Positions 34,990 through 44,295 of a stretch of DNA of 64,000 nt are shown here, one piece after another. Positions within the stretch are counted from its first letter, which is position 1. Each line of letters starts with the position of its first letter. The stretch comes from JAKOVR01 sp031415655. Lineage in GTDB: Bacteria; Actinomycetota; Acidimicrobiia; Acidimicrobiales; Acidimicrobilacustridaceae. The stretch covers positions 12,402 through 76,401 of the forward strand of contig JANOSD010000113.1 of assembly GCA_031415655.1 (NCBI GenBank). The letters run 5' to 3'. The notes beneath the pieces were generated by a model that worked only from the letters and a program-made list of their open reading frames with translations, did not search any database and was not told the DNA's origin. The position numbers and the translations under genes are program-made.

Positions 34990-37900
34990 GTGTACCTCAA
35001 AGCGCTCACCCTCAAGGGTTTCAAGTCGTTTGCCGAGCCCGCCACGCTCGCCCTCGAACCCGGCGTCACCGTGGTGGTCGGGCCCAACGGCAGCGGCAAG
35101 AGCAACGTGGTCGACGCCATCGCCTGGGTGCTCGGTGCCCAAGCCCCCTCTGCCGTTCGATCCGGAAAGATGGACGACGTCATCTTTGCCGGCACCTCCA
35201 ACCGGGCGGCGCTCGGCCGAGCCGAGGTGTCGTTGGTGATCGACAATACGTCGGGGCTCTTGCCGATCGAGTTCACCGAGGTCACGATCACCCGCACGCT
35301 GTTCCGCACCGGCGAGTCGGAGTATTCGCTCAACGGTGTGCCCTGCCGATTGATGGACATTCAGGATCTCCTCTCCGACTCGGGTGTCGGGCGTCAGCAG
35401 CACATCATCATCAGCCAGGGCCAAATCGATGCCGTGCTCAACGCTCGCCCGGAAGACCGACGTGCGGTGATCGAAGAAGCGGCCGGCGTCCTGAAATACC
35501 GCAAACGCAAAGAGAAGAGCGAACGTCGGCTCGACGCCACCGAAGCCAGCCTGACACGCCTGCAAGACCTCCTCCGCGAAGTGCGTCGCCAACTGCGTCC
35601 GTTAGAACGCCAAGCCAACGATGCTCGCCGCCATGGAGCGGTGGTGGCCGAGCTCACCGCGCTGCGTATTTACGTGGCGGGTCGGGAACTCGCCGCCCTT
35701 CGCGCCCGGCTCGACGGGTCGCAAGTCAAACGCGTCGATCTGGTGGCCCAGGAAGCCAAGCTGCGCGCCACGCTCGGCGAACTCGACACCCAGGTGATGG
35801 CGACCGAATCAAAACTCACCGCCATGGGCGGTGACGACCTCGGCGACGACCTCGCCGCGTTCGAATCGCTGTATGAAAAGGGTCGCGGCTACGTGAACCT
35901 GCTCGCCGAGCGCAAACGCGGCATCGAGCGGGAGCGCGGTGCGTCGATGAACCAGGCGGTCGTGGCCACCCTCGAAGCCGAAGCCGCGCAACTCACCTCC
36001 GAGCTGGCCGAAACAGTGGCGGAGGCCGAAAAACTGGCGCCTGATGGCGAGAGGCTGGCCGCCGCTGAAACCGATTTGGCCACCCAACGAGCGGCCTTCG
36101 AGATCGACTGGGCCGAGGGTGTGGCCGCTCCCACCGGCGATGCCGCCGAGATCCGCGGCGAGCTGGTGGCCTTGCGGGGCGCCGCTGAACGGGGCCGCAA
36201 CGAGTTGGCCCGCGTGCAACGACGGTTAGAAGGCCTCGACGAGAAACAGGCCCGCCTCGCCGCCGAAGCCGATCGTCTTCGCCTCGAGTTGGCCGAGGCG
36301 GAACAATCAGAGCTTCCGCTGGTGGCATCGCTCGACGGGGCCGAACAAGCCCGGGTGGAGGCAGAAACGGCGGTCGCGTCGGCGGCCGAAGTGGTGCGCG
36401 CTGCCGAGTCCGACCACCATGCCTGGGTCGCTCGAGCCGAAGCCCTGGCGTTGGCCCTCGACGAGGCTCGTGCCAAGGCCGGGGCCGAACGGCTCGCCGG
36501 CGTCAGCGGCGTTCTGGGCACGGTGCTTGATCTCGTGGAGGTCGATGCCGGATGGGAAGTCGCCTTCGAAGCCGCCGTGGGTGAAGCCCTCGCCGCCGTG
36601 GTGGTGGCCGATGTGGCCTCCGCCCGCCAGGCGCTCGGAGCCCTCGCCGCCGACTCGGTGAGTGGCGCCGTCCTTGCGCTCGATGCCACCCGGCGTCACG
36701 CCCTCATCCCCGCCGGCGTGGGCGACCCCGTCCGACGGCATGTGCGGGCACGATCGGGCGACGGGCAAGCATCGGTCGACCGATTGCTCGACTCGTTGCT
36801 GGCGGGGGCCGTCGCCGTGGACGGGCCGTGGACCGATGCGGTCGATGCGGCATTGGCCCACCCGGACGCCGTCGTGGTCACCCTCGATGGCAACCGGTTT
36901 GGCCCCTCGGGTTGGCGTCTTGGCAGCGGGGGAGCCGGGGCCACGGGTGCGGCGCTCGACGAGGCGCTGCAGCGATCATCCGACACTGCGGGGGCGGTCG
37001 AGGTGGCCCACCGTCGCGACGTGGAAGCTCGTGCCGCGCTCGACGAAGCCAAACGAGTGGAGCACGATCTCTCGCGAGAGCTCGATGCCAACGACGGCCT
37101 GCTGTCCGCTGCCGGCGATGGTTTGCAGCGGGTGGAGACCGACCGTCGCGATGCCGCCACCGAAGCCGATGGGCAACGGGTGCACCTGGGGGAATTGCAA
37201 GAGCGCATCGACCGGGAACTGGCTCGCATCGCCGAGCTGGAAGTGTTGCTTCCTACGTTGGAGGCAGCTGAACTCGACACCCTCGAACGGGGCCGAGCGA
37301 TGGGCGCGTCGCGTGCTCGCCTCGACGAACAAGCGGCCATGGTGGGAGCCCTACGGTCCGACCTCGACGTGCGATCGGTCGGCGTGCTCGACCGGCGCCA
37401 GTTCCTCGAGCGGCGCCTGGCCGAAATTGAAGTTCGCCTGGAAGAACACGCCGTCGAGCGAGTCGAGGTAGAGCGCCGCCGCATGGAGCTCGAACGTCGG
37501 CTGGTTGCGGTCGATCGCCTCGCCACCTTCACCGCCGCCCGTGTGGCCGAAGCCGAGGTGGTGCTCATCGACCTGCGGGAACGGCGGCGGCGGCAGTCCG
37601 AAGCCGCCCGTGCGGTGGCGGCGCAGCTCGATGTGCTCCGCAAAGATCGCGCCGCCAACGAACGATCGCTCGGCGAAGTCCGTGAACGGTTGCAGCGGGT
37701 TGAGCTTGACGACGCCGAAACCAACCTCCGTGTCGAGACCGCAGTGGAAGCCCTTCGTCGCGACCTCGACACCGAACCCGAGGTGGCGATGGCAGCCGAG
37801 GTGCCGTTGCTGGTGGAGGGCGTTTCGCCTCCGAACCGGCTTCGGGAACTCGAACGCGAACTGCGACTGATGGGGCCGATCAACCCGATGGCCCTGGAGG

Positions 37901-38484
37901 AGTTCGAGGCGCTGCAGGAACGTCACGAGTTCGTGACCAAGCAGTTGGAAGACGTGAAGGAGTCGCGTCGGGAGCTGCACAAGATCATCCGGGCGATCGA
38001 CGAAGAGATCGTGCAAGTGTTCGCAGGGGCCTTTGCCGACGTGTCCCAGAACTTCGAACACCTTTTCACCACCTTGTTCCCGGGCGGCACCGGTCGGCTC
38101 AAACTCACGACCCCCGACGATCTGCTCAACACGGGCATCGAGGTGGAGGCCAAGCCGTCGGGCAAGAACGTCAAAAAACTCTCCCTGCTTTCCGGTGGCG
38201 AGCGGTCGCTCACGGCACTCGCCTACCTCTTCGCGGTGTTCCGTAGTCGGCCTTCGCCGTTCTACGTGATGGACGAAGTGGAGGCCGCCCTCGATGACGT
38301 CAACCTCCATCGATTCCTTGGGCTCGTCGACGAGTTCCGGAAGGAGGCGCAGTTGTTGATCGTGAGCCATCAGAAACGCACGATGGAGTGTGCCGACGTG
38401 CTCTACGGCGTCACCATGCAGCCGGGTGGATCGTCGAAGGTTGTCAGTGAGAAGGCGTCGACGGCCATCGCCAACGCCGGCTGA
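34990..38484 (+). CDS. smc: Chromosome segregation ATPase SMC
   Basis: Condensin subunit. I start at GTG 34990 (MYLKALTLKGFKSFAEP), 5 nt after GGAG; GTG 34987 is a near alternative and the upstream open frame is low-complexity DNA. 1164 aa. Walker A GPNGSGKSNVVDAI is near the N-terminus; two long coiled coils (~170-500 and ~665-990) flank a hinge (GVLGTVLDLVEVDAGWEVAF ...). The C-terminal head has LSGGERSLTALAYLFAVF and Walker B FYVMDEVEAALDDVN. It follows the rnc-mutM block, as in mycobacteria, but ftsY is displaced 7.4 kb downstream. Confidence 0.96.
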   Translation: MYLKALTLKGFKSFAEPATLALEPGVTVVVGPNGSGKSNVVDAIAWVLGAQAPSAVRSGKMDDVIFAGTSNRAALGRAEVSLVIDNTSGLLPIEFTEVTITRTLFRTGESEYSLNGVPCRLMDIQDLLSDSGVGRQQHIIISQGQIDAVLNARPEDRRAVIEEAAGVLKYRKRKEKSERRLDATEASLTRLQDLLREVRRQLRPLERQANDARRHGAVVAELTALRIYVAGRELAALRARLDGSQVKRVDLVAQEAKLRATLGELDTQVMATESKLTAMGGDDLGDDLAAFESLYEKGRGYVNLLAERKRGIERERGASMNQAVVATLEAEAAQLTSELAETVAEAEKLAPDGERLAAAETDLATQRAAFEIDWAEGVAAPTGDAAEIRGELVALRGAAERGRNELARVQRRLEGLDEKQARLAAEADRLRLELAEAEQSELPLVASLDGAEQARVEAETAVASAAEVVRAAESDHHAWVARAEALALALDEARAKAGAERLAGVSGVLGTVLDLVEVDAGWEVAFEAAVGEALAAVVVADVASARQALGALAADSVSGAVLALDATRRHALIPAGVGDPVRRHVRARSGDGQASVDRLLDSLLAGAVAVDGPWTDAVDAALAHPDAVVVTLDGNRFGPSGWRLGSGGAGATGAALDEALQRSSDTAGAVEVAHRRDVEARAALDEAKRVEHDLSRELDANDGLLSAAGDGLQRVETDRRDAATEADGQRVHLGELQERIDRELARIAELEVLLPTLEAAELDTLERGRAMGASRARLDEQAAMVGALRSDLDVRSVGVLDRRQFLERRLAEIEVRLEEHAVERVEVERRRMELERRLVAVDRLATFTAARVAEAEVVLIDLRERRRRQSEAARAVAAQLDVLRKDRAANERSLGEVRERLQRVELDDAETNLRVETAVEALRRDLDTEPEVAMAAEVPLLVEGVSPPNRLRELERELRLMGPINPMALEEFEALQERHEFVTKQLEDVKESRRELHKIIRAIDEEIVQVFAGAFADVSQNFEHLFTTLFPGGTGRLKLTTPDDLLNTGIEVEAKPSGKNVKKLSLLSGGERSLTALAYLFAVFRSRPSPFYVMDEVEAALDDVNLHRFLGLVDEFRKEAQLLIVSHQKRTMECADVLYGVTMQPGGSSKVVSEKASTAIANAG

Positions 38485-38534
38485 TCCCACCGGTTGTTCG
38501 ATCGGCTGATCCTTGGTATTCCCTGCCGCGGCTC

Positions 38535-39503
38535 CTACGGCAGGCGGCTGAACCAGAGCATCGACATGGTGGAGGTGGCGAGGAACATCACCAGCGCCAC
38601 ACCGATGAACCAGGTGGACACCTCTCGTTCTTCGTTCACGAACCCCACCGACGAACCGATGTCCTCGTACACATCCTTGAGTTGGCCTTCCGTGACGGCT
38701 GAGAAGTAAGTGCCGTCGGTCTGCTCGGCCAAGAGCTTGAGGGCGTCTCGATTCACCGGGACTGGCACTCGTCGGCCGCTTGTGGGGTCCTCGATGGAGC
38801 CGCCGTCGGTGCCGAAGGCAATGGTGGAAACTGGGATCCCGAGGTCTTTGGCCACCGCGCCGGCATCCTCGTTCGGTCGTCCGGAGGTGGTGGAACCATC
38901 CGACATGAGCACGATTCGAGCGGGGGCGGTGGTGCCTTGCTCGTCGGGTGGAACACTCTTGATGGCGTCAAGGCTGGCAAATACCGCTTCGCCGATCGCC
39001 GTCCGCTCGCCGAGTTCGAGGTCGTTGATGCCCCGACGGAGTTGTTCGCGATCGATGGTGGGTGGCACCTTCAAGATGGCGTTCCCCGAAAAGGCCACGA
39101 GGCCCACGTTGAGCTTCGGTGGGAGCACGTCGACGAACGAGAGAGCGGCAACTTTGGCGGCGTCGATGCGGGAGGGAGCGATGTCGGTGGCGTCCATGGA
39201 GAGCGACACGTCGATGGCCATGATCACGGTTGCCCGCTCCCTGGGCACTCGTTCCTGGCGGGTGGGTCGGGCCAAGCCGACCATGAGGGTGGCGATAGCC
39301 AGGAGAAACACTGCGGCCGGAACATGGCGTCGCCAACCAGGGCGGCGGGGGGCGATTGACGCGAGAAGATCGACGTTGGTGAATCGCACCGCATACTGCT
39401 TGCGACGAGATTGCAGCGTCACATAGAGCAGGGCCAGGGCGATCACCAGTCCCAGCAGGATGAGGCGTTCCGGGTTGAGGAAGTTGAGGCCAAAAAGGCT
39501 CAT
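38535..39503 (-). CDS. BatA-like VWA-domain membrane protein
   Basis: 322 aa. Two N-terminal membrane segments (LILLGLVIALALLYV; VPAAVFLLAIATLMVGLA) precede a von Willebrand A domain (residues ~90-280) with an intact metal-ion-dependent adhesion site: DVSLSMDA, later TAIG and LMSDGSTTSG. A C-terminal membrane helix follows (FIGVALVMFLATSTMSML). Third gene of a moxR-DUF58-VWA operon; its ATG overlaps the DUF58 stop. Such systems act as chaperone-like modules on envelope or metalloenzyme targets; the client here is unknown. Confidence 0.9.
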   Translation of the reverse strand: MSLFGLNFLNPERLILLGLVIALALLYVTLQSRRKQYAVRFTNVDLLASIAPRRPGWRRHVPAAVFLLAIATLMVGLARPTRQERVPRERATVIMAIDVSLSMDATDIAPSRIDAAKVAALSFVDVLPPKLNVGLVAFSGNAILKVPPTIDREQLRRGINDLELGERTAIGEAVFASLDAIKSVPPDEQGTTAPARIVLMSDGSTTSGRPNEDAGAVAKDLGIPVSTIAFGTDGGSIEDPTSGRRVPVPVNRDALKLLAEQTDGTYFSAVTEGQLKDVYEDIGSSVGFVNEEREVSTWFIGVALVMFLATSTMSMLWFSRLP

Positions 39504-40483
39504 ATGCGGGCCCTCCCAAGGGCTTGAATGCGTTCACGGCGCCAGGTGACAAACCGGGCGAGGTCGAGGAGCCAGTCCTGGTCGGTACGAAGCACCAGGT
39601 GGTCGGCTCCGGTGCGACGGATGGCTTGGGTGATCCGGGCTCGTTGCTCAGCGGCGGCGGCGGCGAAGGCGTTTCTTACATCGGCGTCGGAGGTTTGCAC
39701 TTCGAGCGTGGCACCAGTTTCCGGATCGACGAAGTCGACGAGGCCCACGTTGGGCAAGGTGAGCTCGCGCGGATCAAGGATCTCCACACAAACCGCTTCA
39801 TGCCGTGCGGCGAGCACGCGGAGTGGCTGCTCCCACGGCCCATTGTCGAGAAAATCGGACACCACAACCACCAGGCCACGTCGGCGAGCGGTGCCCGAAA
39901 GGCGGCGGAGACCACCGGCGAGATCGGTACTGCCGTCGGCGGCGCGAGCAGCGACCACCAGCTGATGAAGCAGGGATTGGAGGTGCAGGCGGCCTTGGCG
40001 GGCCGGGATCGTGAGCGGGCCGTTCCCGGTGAGGGCCATCGTGCCCACTCGGTTTCCGGTGCGTTGGGTGAGAAAGCCCACCGCCGCCACGGCCGCCACC
40101 GCGAGATCACGCTTTTCGCAATCCGCCGTGCCGAATCCGAGGCTGCCCGAAAGGTCGGCGAGCACCCACGTCTCGAGTTCACGGTCGGCGATGGTGTCGC
40201 GCACGTGGGCATCGATCGAGCGGGCGGTGACGTACCAGTCGATACGGCGAACATCGTCGCCGGCCACATACGGTCGAGCTTCGCCGAGTTCAGAACCGTG
40301 ACCGGGGACGAGCCCGCGGTAGTCGCCTTGGAGCATGCCGTCGAGACGGCGCGTGACGGCAAGCTCCAATCGTCGGATCACCTCGCCGGTGGGGCCGAGG
40401 GCGAGGTTGGGGGGCGCGTGGGCGTCACCGCGTAGCGACCGGTTGCGGTCGACTTTGCTGGCGAGATTGTTGCGAAGGGCCAT
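39500..40483 (-). CDS. DUF58 domain protein
   Basis: 327 aa from ATG 40483. The DUF58 signature GDDVRRIDWYVTAR is clear, followed by a VWA-like C-terminal region (WVLADLSGSLGFG, VVVVSDFLD). Encoded between moxR (29 nt upstream) and the VWA gene (4-nt overlap), the standard arrangement for MoxR-associated proteins. No membrane segment is obvious. Biochemical role is unestablished. Confidence 0.92.
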   Translation of the reverse strand: MALRNNLASKVDRNRSLRGDAHAPPNLALGPTGEVIRRLELAVTRRLDGMLQGDYRGLVPGHGSELGEARPYVAGDDVRRIDWYVTARSIDAHVRDTIADRELETWVLADLSGSLGFGTADCEKRDLAVAAVAAVGFLTQRTGNRVGTMALTGNGPLTIPARQGRLHLQSLLHQLVVAARAADGSTDLAGGLRRLSGTARRRGLVVVVSDFLDNGPWEQPLRVLAARHEAVCVEILDPRELTLPNVGLVDFVDPETGATLEVQTSDADVRNAFAAAAAEQRARITQAIRRTGADHLVLRTDQDWLLDLARFVTWRRERIQALGRARI

Positions 40484-40512
40484 GATGCGTGGGAGCGATT
40501 GGGGTTGGTCGA

Positions 40513-41874
40513 CTACGCGTCGGGCCGGGCCCAGCTGCCAGGTACGGCACCAACGGGAGCGGAACCGCCGGGAACCCCGCCGGCAGGGGCGTACGCCTCG
40601 GGGGAGGAGGCACCGGGTGAGTAGGCGTCGAGGGTGTACACCGATGGCGTGGCACTCGCGGCCTCGCCTTGGGCGGGACTCACCCGCGGCGCAGGGATGG
40701 TGGAGAGGATCCGGGTGAGGATCTGCTCCACCGTGAGGCCCTGGGCCAGTGCTTCGTAGGAAGGTACGAGTCGGTGGCGGAGTACATCGGGCGCGATGTC
40801 GAACACGTCTTGCGGAAGGGCGTAGTTGCGGCCCCGCAACATGGCGAGGGCTCGGGCGCCGGCGATGAGCCCGAGGCTGGCGCGCGGTGACGCCCCGAAC
40901 GTGAGCAGGTCGGCGAGCTCCGGGAGCCCGAATTGGGCGGGGGAGCGAGTGGCCAGCACCAGGTTCACGGCGTAGTCGACCACGCCATGGTCGACGTAGA
41001 TCGCCCGGGCGGCGGCTTGGAGTTCCGCCAGTTCGTCGATGCCCAGGACCTGCGAGGCCGAGGGGGGCGACACTCCCATGCGGTTGACGATTTCGATCTC
41101 CTCGATGGGTGACGGATACCCGATCACGATCTTCATGAGGAACCGGTCGCGCTGGGCCTCGGGCAGGGGATAGACGCCTTCCTGCTCGATCGGGTTCTGG
41201 GTGGCGAGCACGAGGAACGGGGTGGGGGCGGGGAAGGTCTTACCGGCGATCGACACCTGCCGCTCGGCCATCACCTCAAGGAGGGCGGACTGCACCTTTG
41301 CCGGCGCTCGGTTGATCTCGTCCGCCAGCACGAAGTTGGCGAAGATGGGACCCAGCTCGATGTCGAACCGTTCGGTGGAGCCCCGATAGATGCGGGTACC
41401 CACGATGTCGGCGGGGAGGAGGTCGGGCGTGAACTGGATGCGCACGAACGAGCCCCCCGCCACGGTGGCGAGCGTTTCGACGGCGAGGGTCTTGGCCAAA
41501 CCGGGCACGCCCTCGAGGAGGCAATGGCCGCCGGCGAGTAGGCACACAAGCATGCGCTCGATGGCGCGGTCCTGGCCAACGATCACTTTTTTCACCTCCA
41601 TGAGCGCCTGTTCGAGGCGTCGAGTGGAGGGAGGAAGCCCGCCGGCGACGGCCTGGGGTGCGACGGCCTGGGGTGCGACGGCCTGCGGCGCGACGGCCTG
41701 CGGGGCCACACCCATTCCCATGGGCTCGACCGGTGGGGCGAGGCGGGGGGCGGCAGCGTCGATCACTCGATCGGCGGGGGAAACCGCCGATGTATCCGCA
41801 CCGGACGGCGGCCCAACCTCATTGGTTCGCGTGAAGATCGACGGGCCGGCCGGCGGGGTGGTGGGGTCGTCCAT
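40513..41874 (-). CDS. moxR: MoxR-family AAA+ ATPase
   Basis: 453 aa from ATG at 41874, with AAGGAG 11 nt upstream; GTG 41886 overlaps that ribosome-binding site and is unlikely. A ~100-residue Pro/Ala-rich N-terminus with VAPQA repeats precedes the AAA+ core: Walker A LLEGVPGLAKT, Walker B FVLADEINRAPAKVQ, sensor 1 VLATQNPIEQEG, and the C-terminal lid. A Pro/Ser-rich tail of ~60 residues ends the protein. MoxR ATPases act as chaperones with DUF58/VWA partners encoded alongside. Confidence 0.93.
   Translation of the reverse strand: MDDPTTPPAGPSIFTRTNEVGPPSGADTSAVSPADRVIDAAAPRLAPPVEPMGMGVAPQAVAPQAVAPQAVAPQAVAGGLPPSTRRLEQALMEVKKVIVGQDRAIERMLVCLLAGGHCLLEGVPGLAKTLAVETLATVAGGSFVRIQFTPDLLPADIVGTRIYRGSTERFDIELGPIFANFVLADEINRAPAKVQSALLEVMAERQVSIAGKTFPAPTPFLVLATQNPIEQEGVYPLPEAQRDRFLMKIVIGYPSPIEEIEIVNRMGVSPPSASQVLGIDELAELQAAARAIYVDHGVVDYAVNLVLATRSPAQFGLPELADLLTFGASPRASLGLIAGARALAMLRGRNYALPQDVFDIAPDVLRHRLVPSYEALAQGLTVEQILTRILSTIPAPRVSPAQGEAASATPSVYTLDAYSPGASSPEAYAPAGGVPGGSAPVGAVPGSWARPDA
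41651..41710 (-). repeat. 15-bp tandem repeat in moxR
   Basis: Four in-frame copies of a 15-bp unit (plus-strand GCCTGGGGTGCGACG and variants) encode VAPQA pentapeptides before the AAA+ domain. Confidence 0.88.
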
Positions 41875-41886
41875 GTCTGCCTGCAC

Positions 41887-42172
41887 TCCTTGGAGGGGGG
41901 ATGGGTATCAATGCCGAGCGATTGCCGGGCATCACGGTGGCGGAAACCAGGTCCCGGCGGGCCAGGACGAGTGCACTGAACCACACGCCGCCGAAGAGCA
42001 GCCTAAAGCCCGGCGGGGCATTCTGTGGTGCGAGGGTGACCACTTGTCTTTTGGTGTTGGGCGGCCAATTCCGCCCGCCTTTCGTTCATCCTTCGGTCGG
42101 ATATGCCACAAGGTGATGATGTCCTCCGATCCACTGGCGTTCGTTCCCCCTTTCGGCAGTACCGTCGCGCTC
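41887..42172. other. Divergent moxR/response-regulator gap
   Basis: About 290 nt with no convincing gene. A 6-bp hairpin (GGGCGG 42059-42064 with CCGCCC 42071-42076, loop CCAATT) is present. TACCGT at 42160-42165 is the candidate -10 for the response regulator. Confidence 0.4.
42160..42165 (+). promoter_or_regulatory. -10 element of a probable leaderless regulator transcript
   Basis: TACCGT lies 7 nt before ATG 42173, with no Shine-Dalgarno. The same hexamer is 8 nt before the xerC start. Confidence 0.5.
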
Positions 42173-42886
42173 ATGCGCATCTTGGTGGTGGACGACGAAC
42201 CTGACCTTGCCGACGCCGTGGCACGAGGCTTGCGACGAGAGGGGTACGCCGTAGACCTCGCCTATGCCGGCGATGAAGCGCTCGACAAACTGGCCGTCAA
42301 CGAGTACGACCTGGTGTGCCTCGATCTCACCATGGCCGGCACCGATGGTCGGGAAGTGTGCCGCACTATTCGTCGGGGTGAGGCGGGTCCGTCCCAACCC
42401 CGGGTGCTCATGCTCACGGCACGAGACAGCATCGAGGATCGGGTGGCTGGGCTCGACGACGGTGCCGACGATTATCTCGTGAAGCCTTTTGCGTTCCCCG
42501 AGCTGGCGGCCCGGATCCGTACGTTGTTGCGCCGAGATTCCACCGCTGCCGATTCGGTACTGCGGGTGGGGGACCTGGAACTCGACACCGCCCGGCACGT
42601 CGCTTCGCGTGGGGGCCGCCCGCTTGAACTCACGGCAAAGGAGTTTGCGCTTCTGCGGTACTTCATGGGCAATGCCGGCATCGTGCTCTCCCAGGAACAC
42701 CTGCTCGAACATGTATGGGACGAACATGCAGATCCGTTCACCAACACGGTGCGGGTTACGGTCGGGACCCTTCGCCGCAAGGTGGCGGTAGCCGAGGAAA
42801 CTCCTCTCATCGAGACCGTGATCGGGAGCGGCTACCGGTTGGTCGAAACATCGGACGGGCTTCCGGGTCCCCGAACGGACGCCTGA
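42173..42886 (+). CDS. OmpR/PhoB-family response regulator
   Basis: 237 aa from ATG 42173 (MRILVVDDEPDLADAV). Receiver domain with phospho-acceptor Asp51 (LVCLDLTMAG), acidic pair Asp7/Asp8 and Lys104 (VKPF); C-terminal winged helix (residues ~135-228, LELTAKEFALLRYFMGNAG to ETVIGSGYRL). An upstream ATG at 42116 is in frame but less likely, given the start-proximal -10 element. It forms a pair with the kinase 3 nt downstream. Signal and regulon are unknown; the adjacent htrA is a plausible target. Confidence 0.93.
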   Translation: MRILVVDDEPDLADAVARGLRREGYAVDLAYAGDEALDKLAVNEYDLVCLDLTMAGTDGREVCRTIRRGEAGPSQPRVLMLTARDSIEDRVAGLDDGADDYLVKPFAFPELAARIRTLLRRDSTAADSVLRVGDLELDTARHVASRGGRPLELTAKEFALLRYFMGNAGIVLSQEHLLEHVWDEHADPFTNTVRVTVGTLRRKVAVAEETPLIETVIGSGYRLVETSDGLPGPRTDA

Positions 42887-42889
42887 TCC

Positions 42890-44188
42890 GTGGCCCTCGT
42901 CGACGGTTCGCGCGCGCAGCGGGCGGCGGGGGGTATGCCGGGGTGGATGGGATCCATCCGTTTTCGGCTTGCGGTGGTGTACTCCAGCGTGTTGTTCGGA
43001 ATCGCCGCATTCATGGTCTCGTTTATTTATCTCCTCATCGCCGTGCAGCTCAACAACGAAGCGGTCTATCGGGAGTATCCGGTCACCAAACTCGAGCAAA
43101 CCGCCGATGGGCGCATTCGCGTGGAGCAGGCGGTGATCCGTGAAGAGTTCCGCACCTTCGAGCAAAACGTCAACACGGCCACGCTGGCTCAGCTCCGCCG
43201 TCTCACCTTTTTGGCCCTTCTTCTGTTGTTCCTCACGAGCCTTGGCGTTGGATGGGTGGTGGCCGGCCGCGCTCTCGCACCGATTGAGCGGATCACTGCG
43301 GTGGCGCGGGAGATCCAGGCCACGGATCTCACTCGACGCATCGATCTCGGCGGTCCGCCCGACGAGCTGCGCAACCTCGCCGACACCTTCGACGACATGC
43401 TCGGTCGGATCGATGGCGCGTTCGAACAGCAGCGGCAGTTCATTCACGAGGCATCCCATGAGCTACGCAACCCGCTGGCCGTGATCCGCACCAACGTCGA
43501 TGTCACGCTGGCCGACGACGCCGCTACCGAGGGCGACTACCGGCACACCTTGGCGGTGGTGCAACGGTCGTCCGAACGCATGACCCGCCTCGTCGACGAT
43601 CTTCTGGTGTACGCCCGGCAAGGGACGACGAGCCGTGATCTTCATCCCGTGGAAGTGGCGGCGCTTCTGGCCGACGTGGCATCGGAGTTTCGGGTGTCAG
43701 CGGAGGAGCGAGGCATCAGGGTTGAGCTCTCGACGCATCCGGACCTCTGGGTGATCGGCGATCCCGTGGCCTTGAAGCAGGCGCTCGCCAACCTTTTGGC
43801 CAACGCCGTTCGCCTGGCACCAGAACGTTCCACGTTGCACCTCGCATCCGGAACCGCCGAACCGTCCTGGGTGTGGTTGTCGGTCGCCGACGACGGGCCG
43901 GGCATCGCATCCGCCGATCAGGAGCGGGTGTTCCAACGGTTCTACCGCGGTGATGGCCCGGCCGCCCGGGGTGAGGTGCGCAGCGGACTCGGTCTCACCA
44001 TCGTGCGCCAGGTGGCCGAAGCTCATGGTGGCGAAGTACGACTCGTGAGCGACGTTGGCTCCGGATCGACCTTCGCCCTTTGGCTGCCAGCAGCACCCCC
44101 GCCCGAAGGATCTCGGGCGGAGCGCGGTCGTCCTGGTGACGAGACGATCGTCACATCCTCGAACTCCGATCCTTCACCTCATCTTTAG
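42890..44188 (+). CDS. Sensor histidine kinase
   Basis: 432 aa from GTG 42890. TM1 at about residues 27-52, a ~55-residue extracytoplasmic loop, TM2 at about 106-126, a HAMP domain (~127-180), the dimerisation helix with phospho-acceptor His190 (ASHELRNPL), and an HATPase domain with NLLANAV (N box), DDGPGI (G1) and GLGLTIV (G2). The small sensor loop suggests membrane- or envelope-derived signals. Cognate partner is the preceding response regulator. Confidence 0.93.
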   Translation: MALVDGSRAQRAAGGMPGWMGSIRFRLAVVYSSVLFGIAAFMVSFIYLLIAVQLNNEAVYREYPVTKLEQTADGRIRVEQAVIREEFRTFEQNVNTATLAQLRRLTFLALLLLFLTSLGVGWVVAGRALAPIERITAVAREIQATDLTRRIDLGGPPDELRNLADTFDDMLGRIDGAFEQQRQFIHEASHELRNPLAVIRTNVDVTLADDAATEGDYRHTLAVVQRSSERMTRLVDDLLVYARQGTTSRDLHPVEVAALLADVASEFRVSAEERGIRVELSTHPDLWVIGDPVALKQALANLLANAVRLAPERSTLHLASGTAEPSWVWLSVADDGPGIASADQERVFQRFYRGDGPAARGEVRSGLGLTIVRQVAEAHGGEVRLVSDVGSGSTFALWLPAAPPPEGSRAERGRPGDETIVTSSNSDPSPHL

Positions 44189-44207
44189 TCGCGCTTGTAT
44201 AGGTTGA

Positions 44208-44217
44208 CCTTCGAAGG
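44208..44217. promoter_or_regulatory. 10-bp palindrome upstream of htrA
   Basis: CCTTCGAAGG (extended to ACCTTCGAAGGT at 44207-44218) lies 78 nt before the htrA start. The same core occurs at 45723-45732, after htrA, both preceded by GT(T/C)GACC. It could be an operator for a dimeric regulator; this is inference. Confidence 0.3.
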
Positions 44218-44295
44218 TGCGGCTGGCACGAACCACCACACCAATCTTTCGCACGACCGCAACGCCCACTTACCTCACGAGAAGATGCAGGCCCG

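Noticed and set aside
42059..42076. An intrinsic terminator (GGGCGG/CCGCCC) before the response regulator
   Set aside because: The stem is only 6 bp, has no T-run, and lies between divergent genes where a terminator has no obvious client.
44204..44209. TTGACC as the -35 of an htrA promoter
   Set aside because: No acceptable -10 lies 16-18 nt downstream; nearby TATAGG has a poorly spaced partner. I could not define the htrA promoter.
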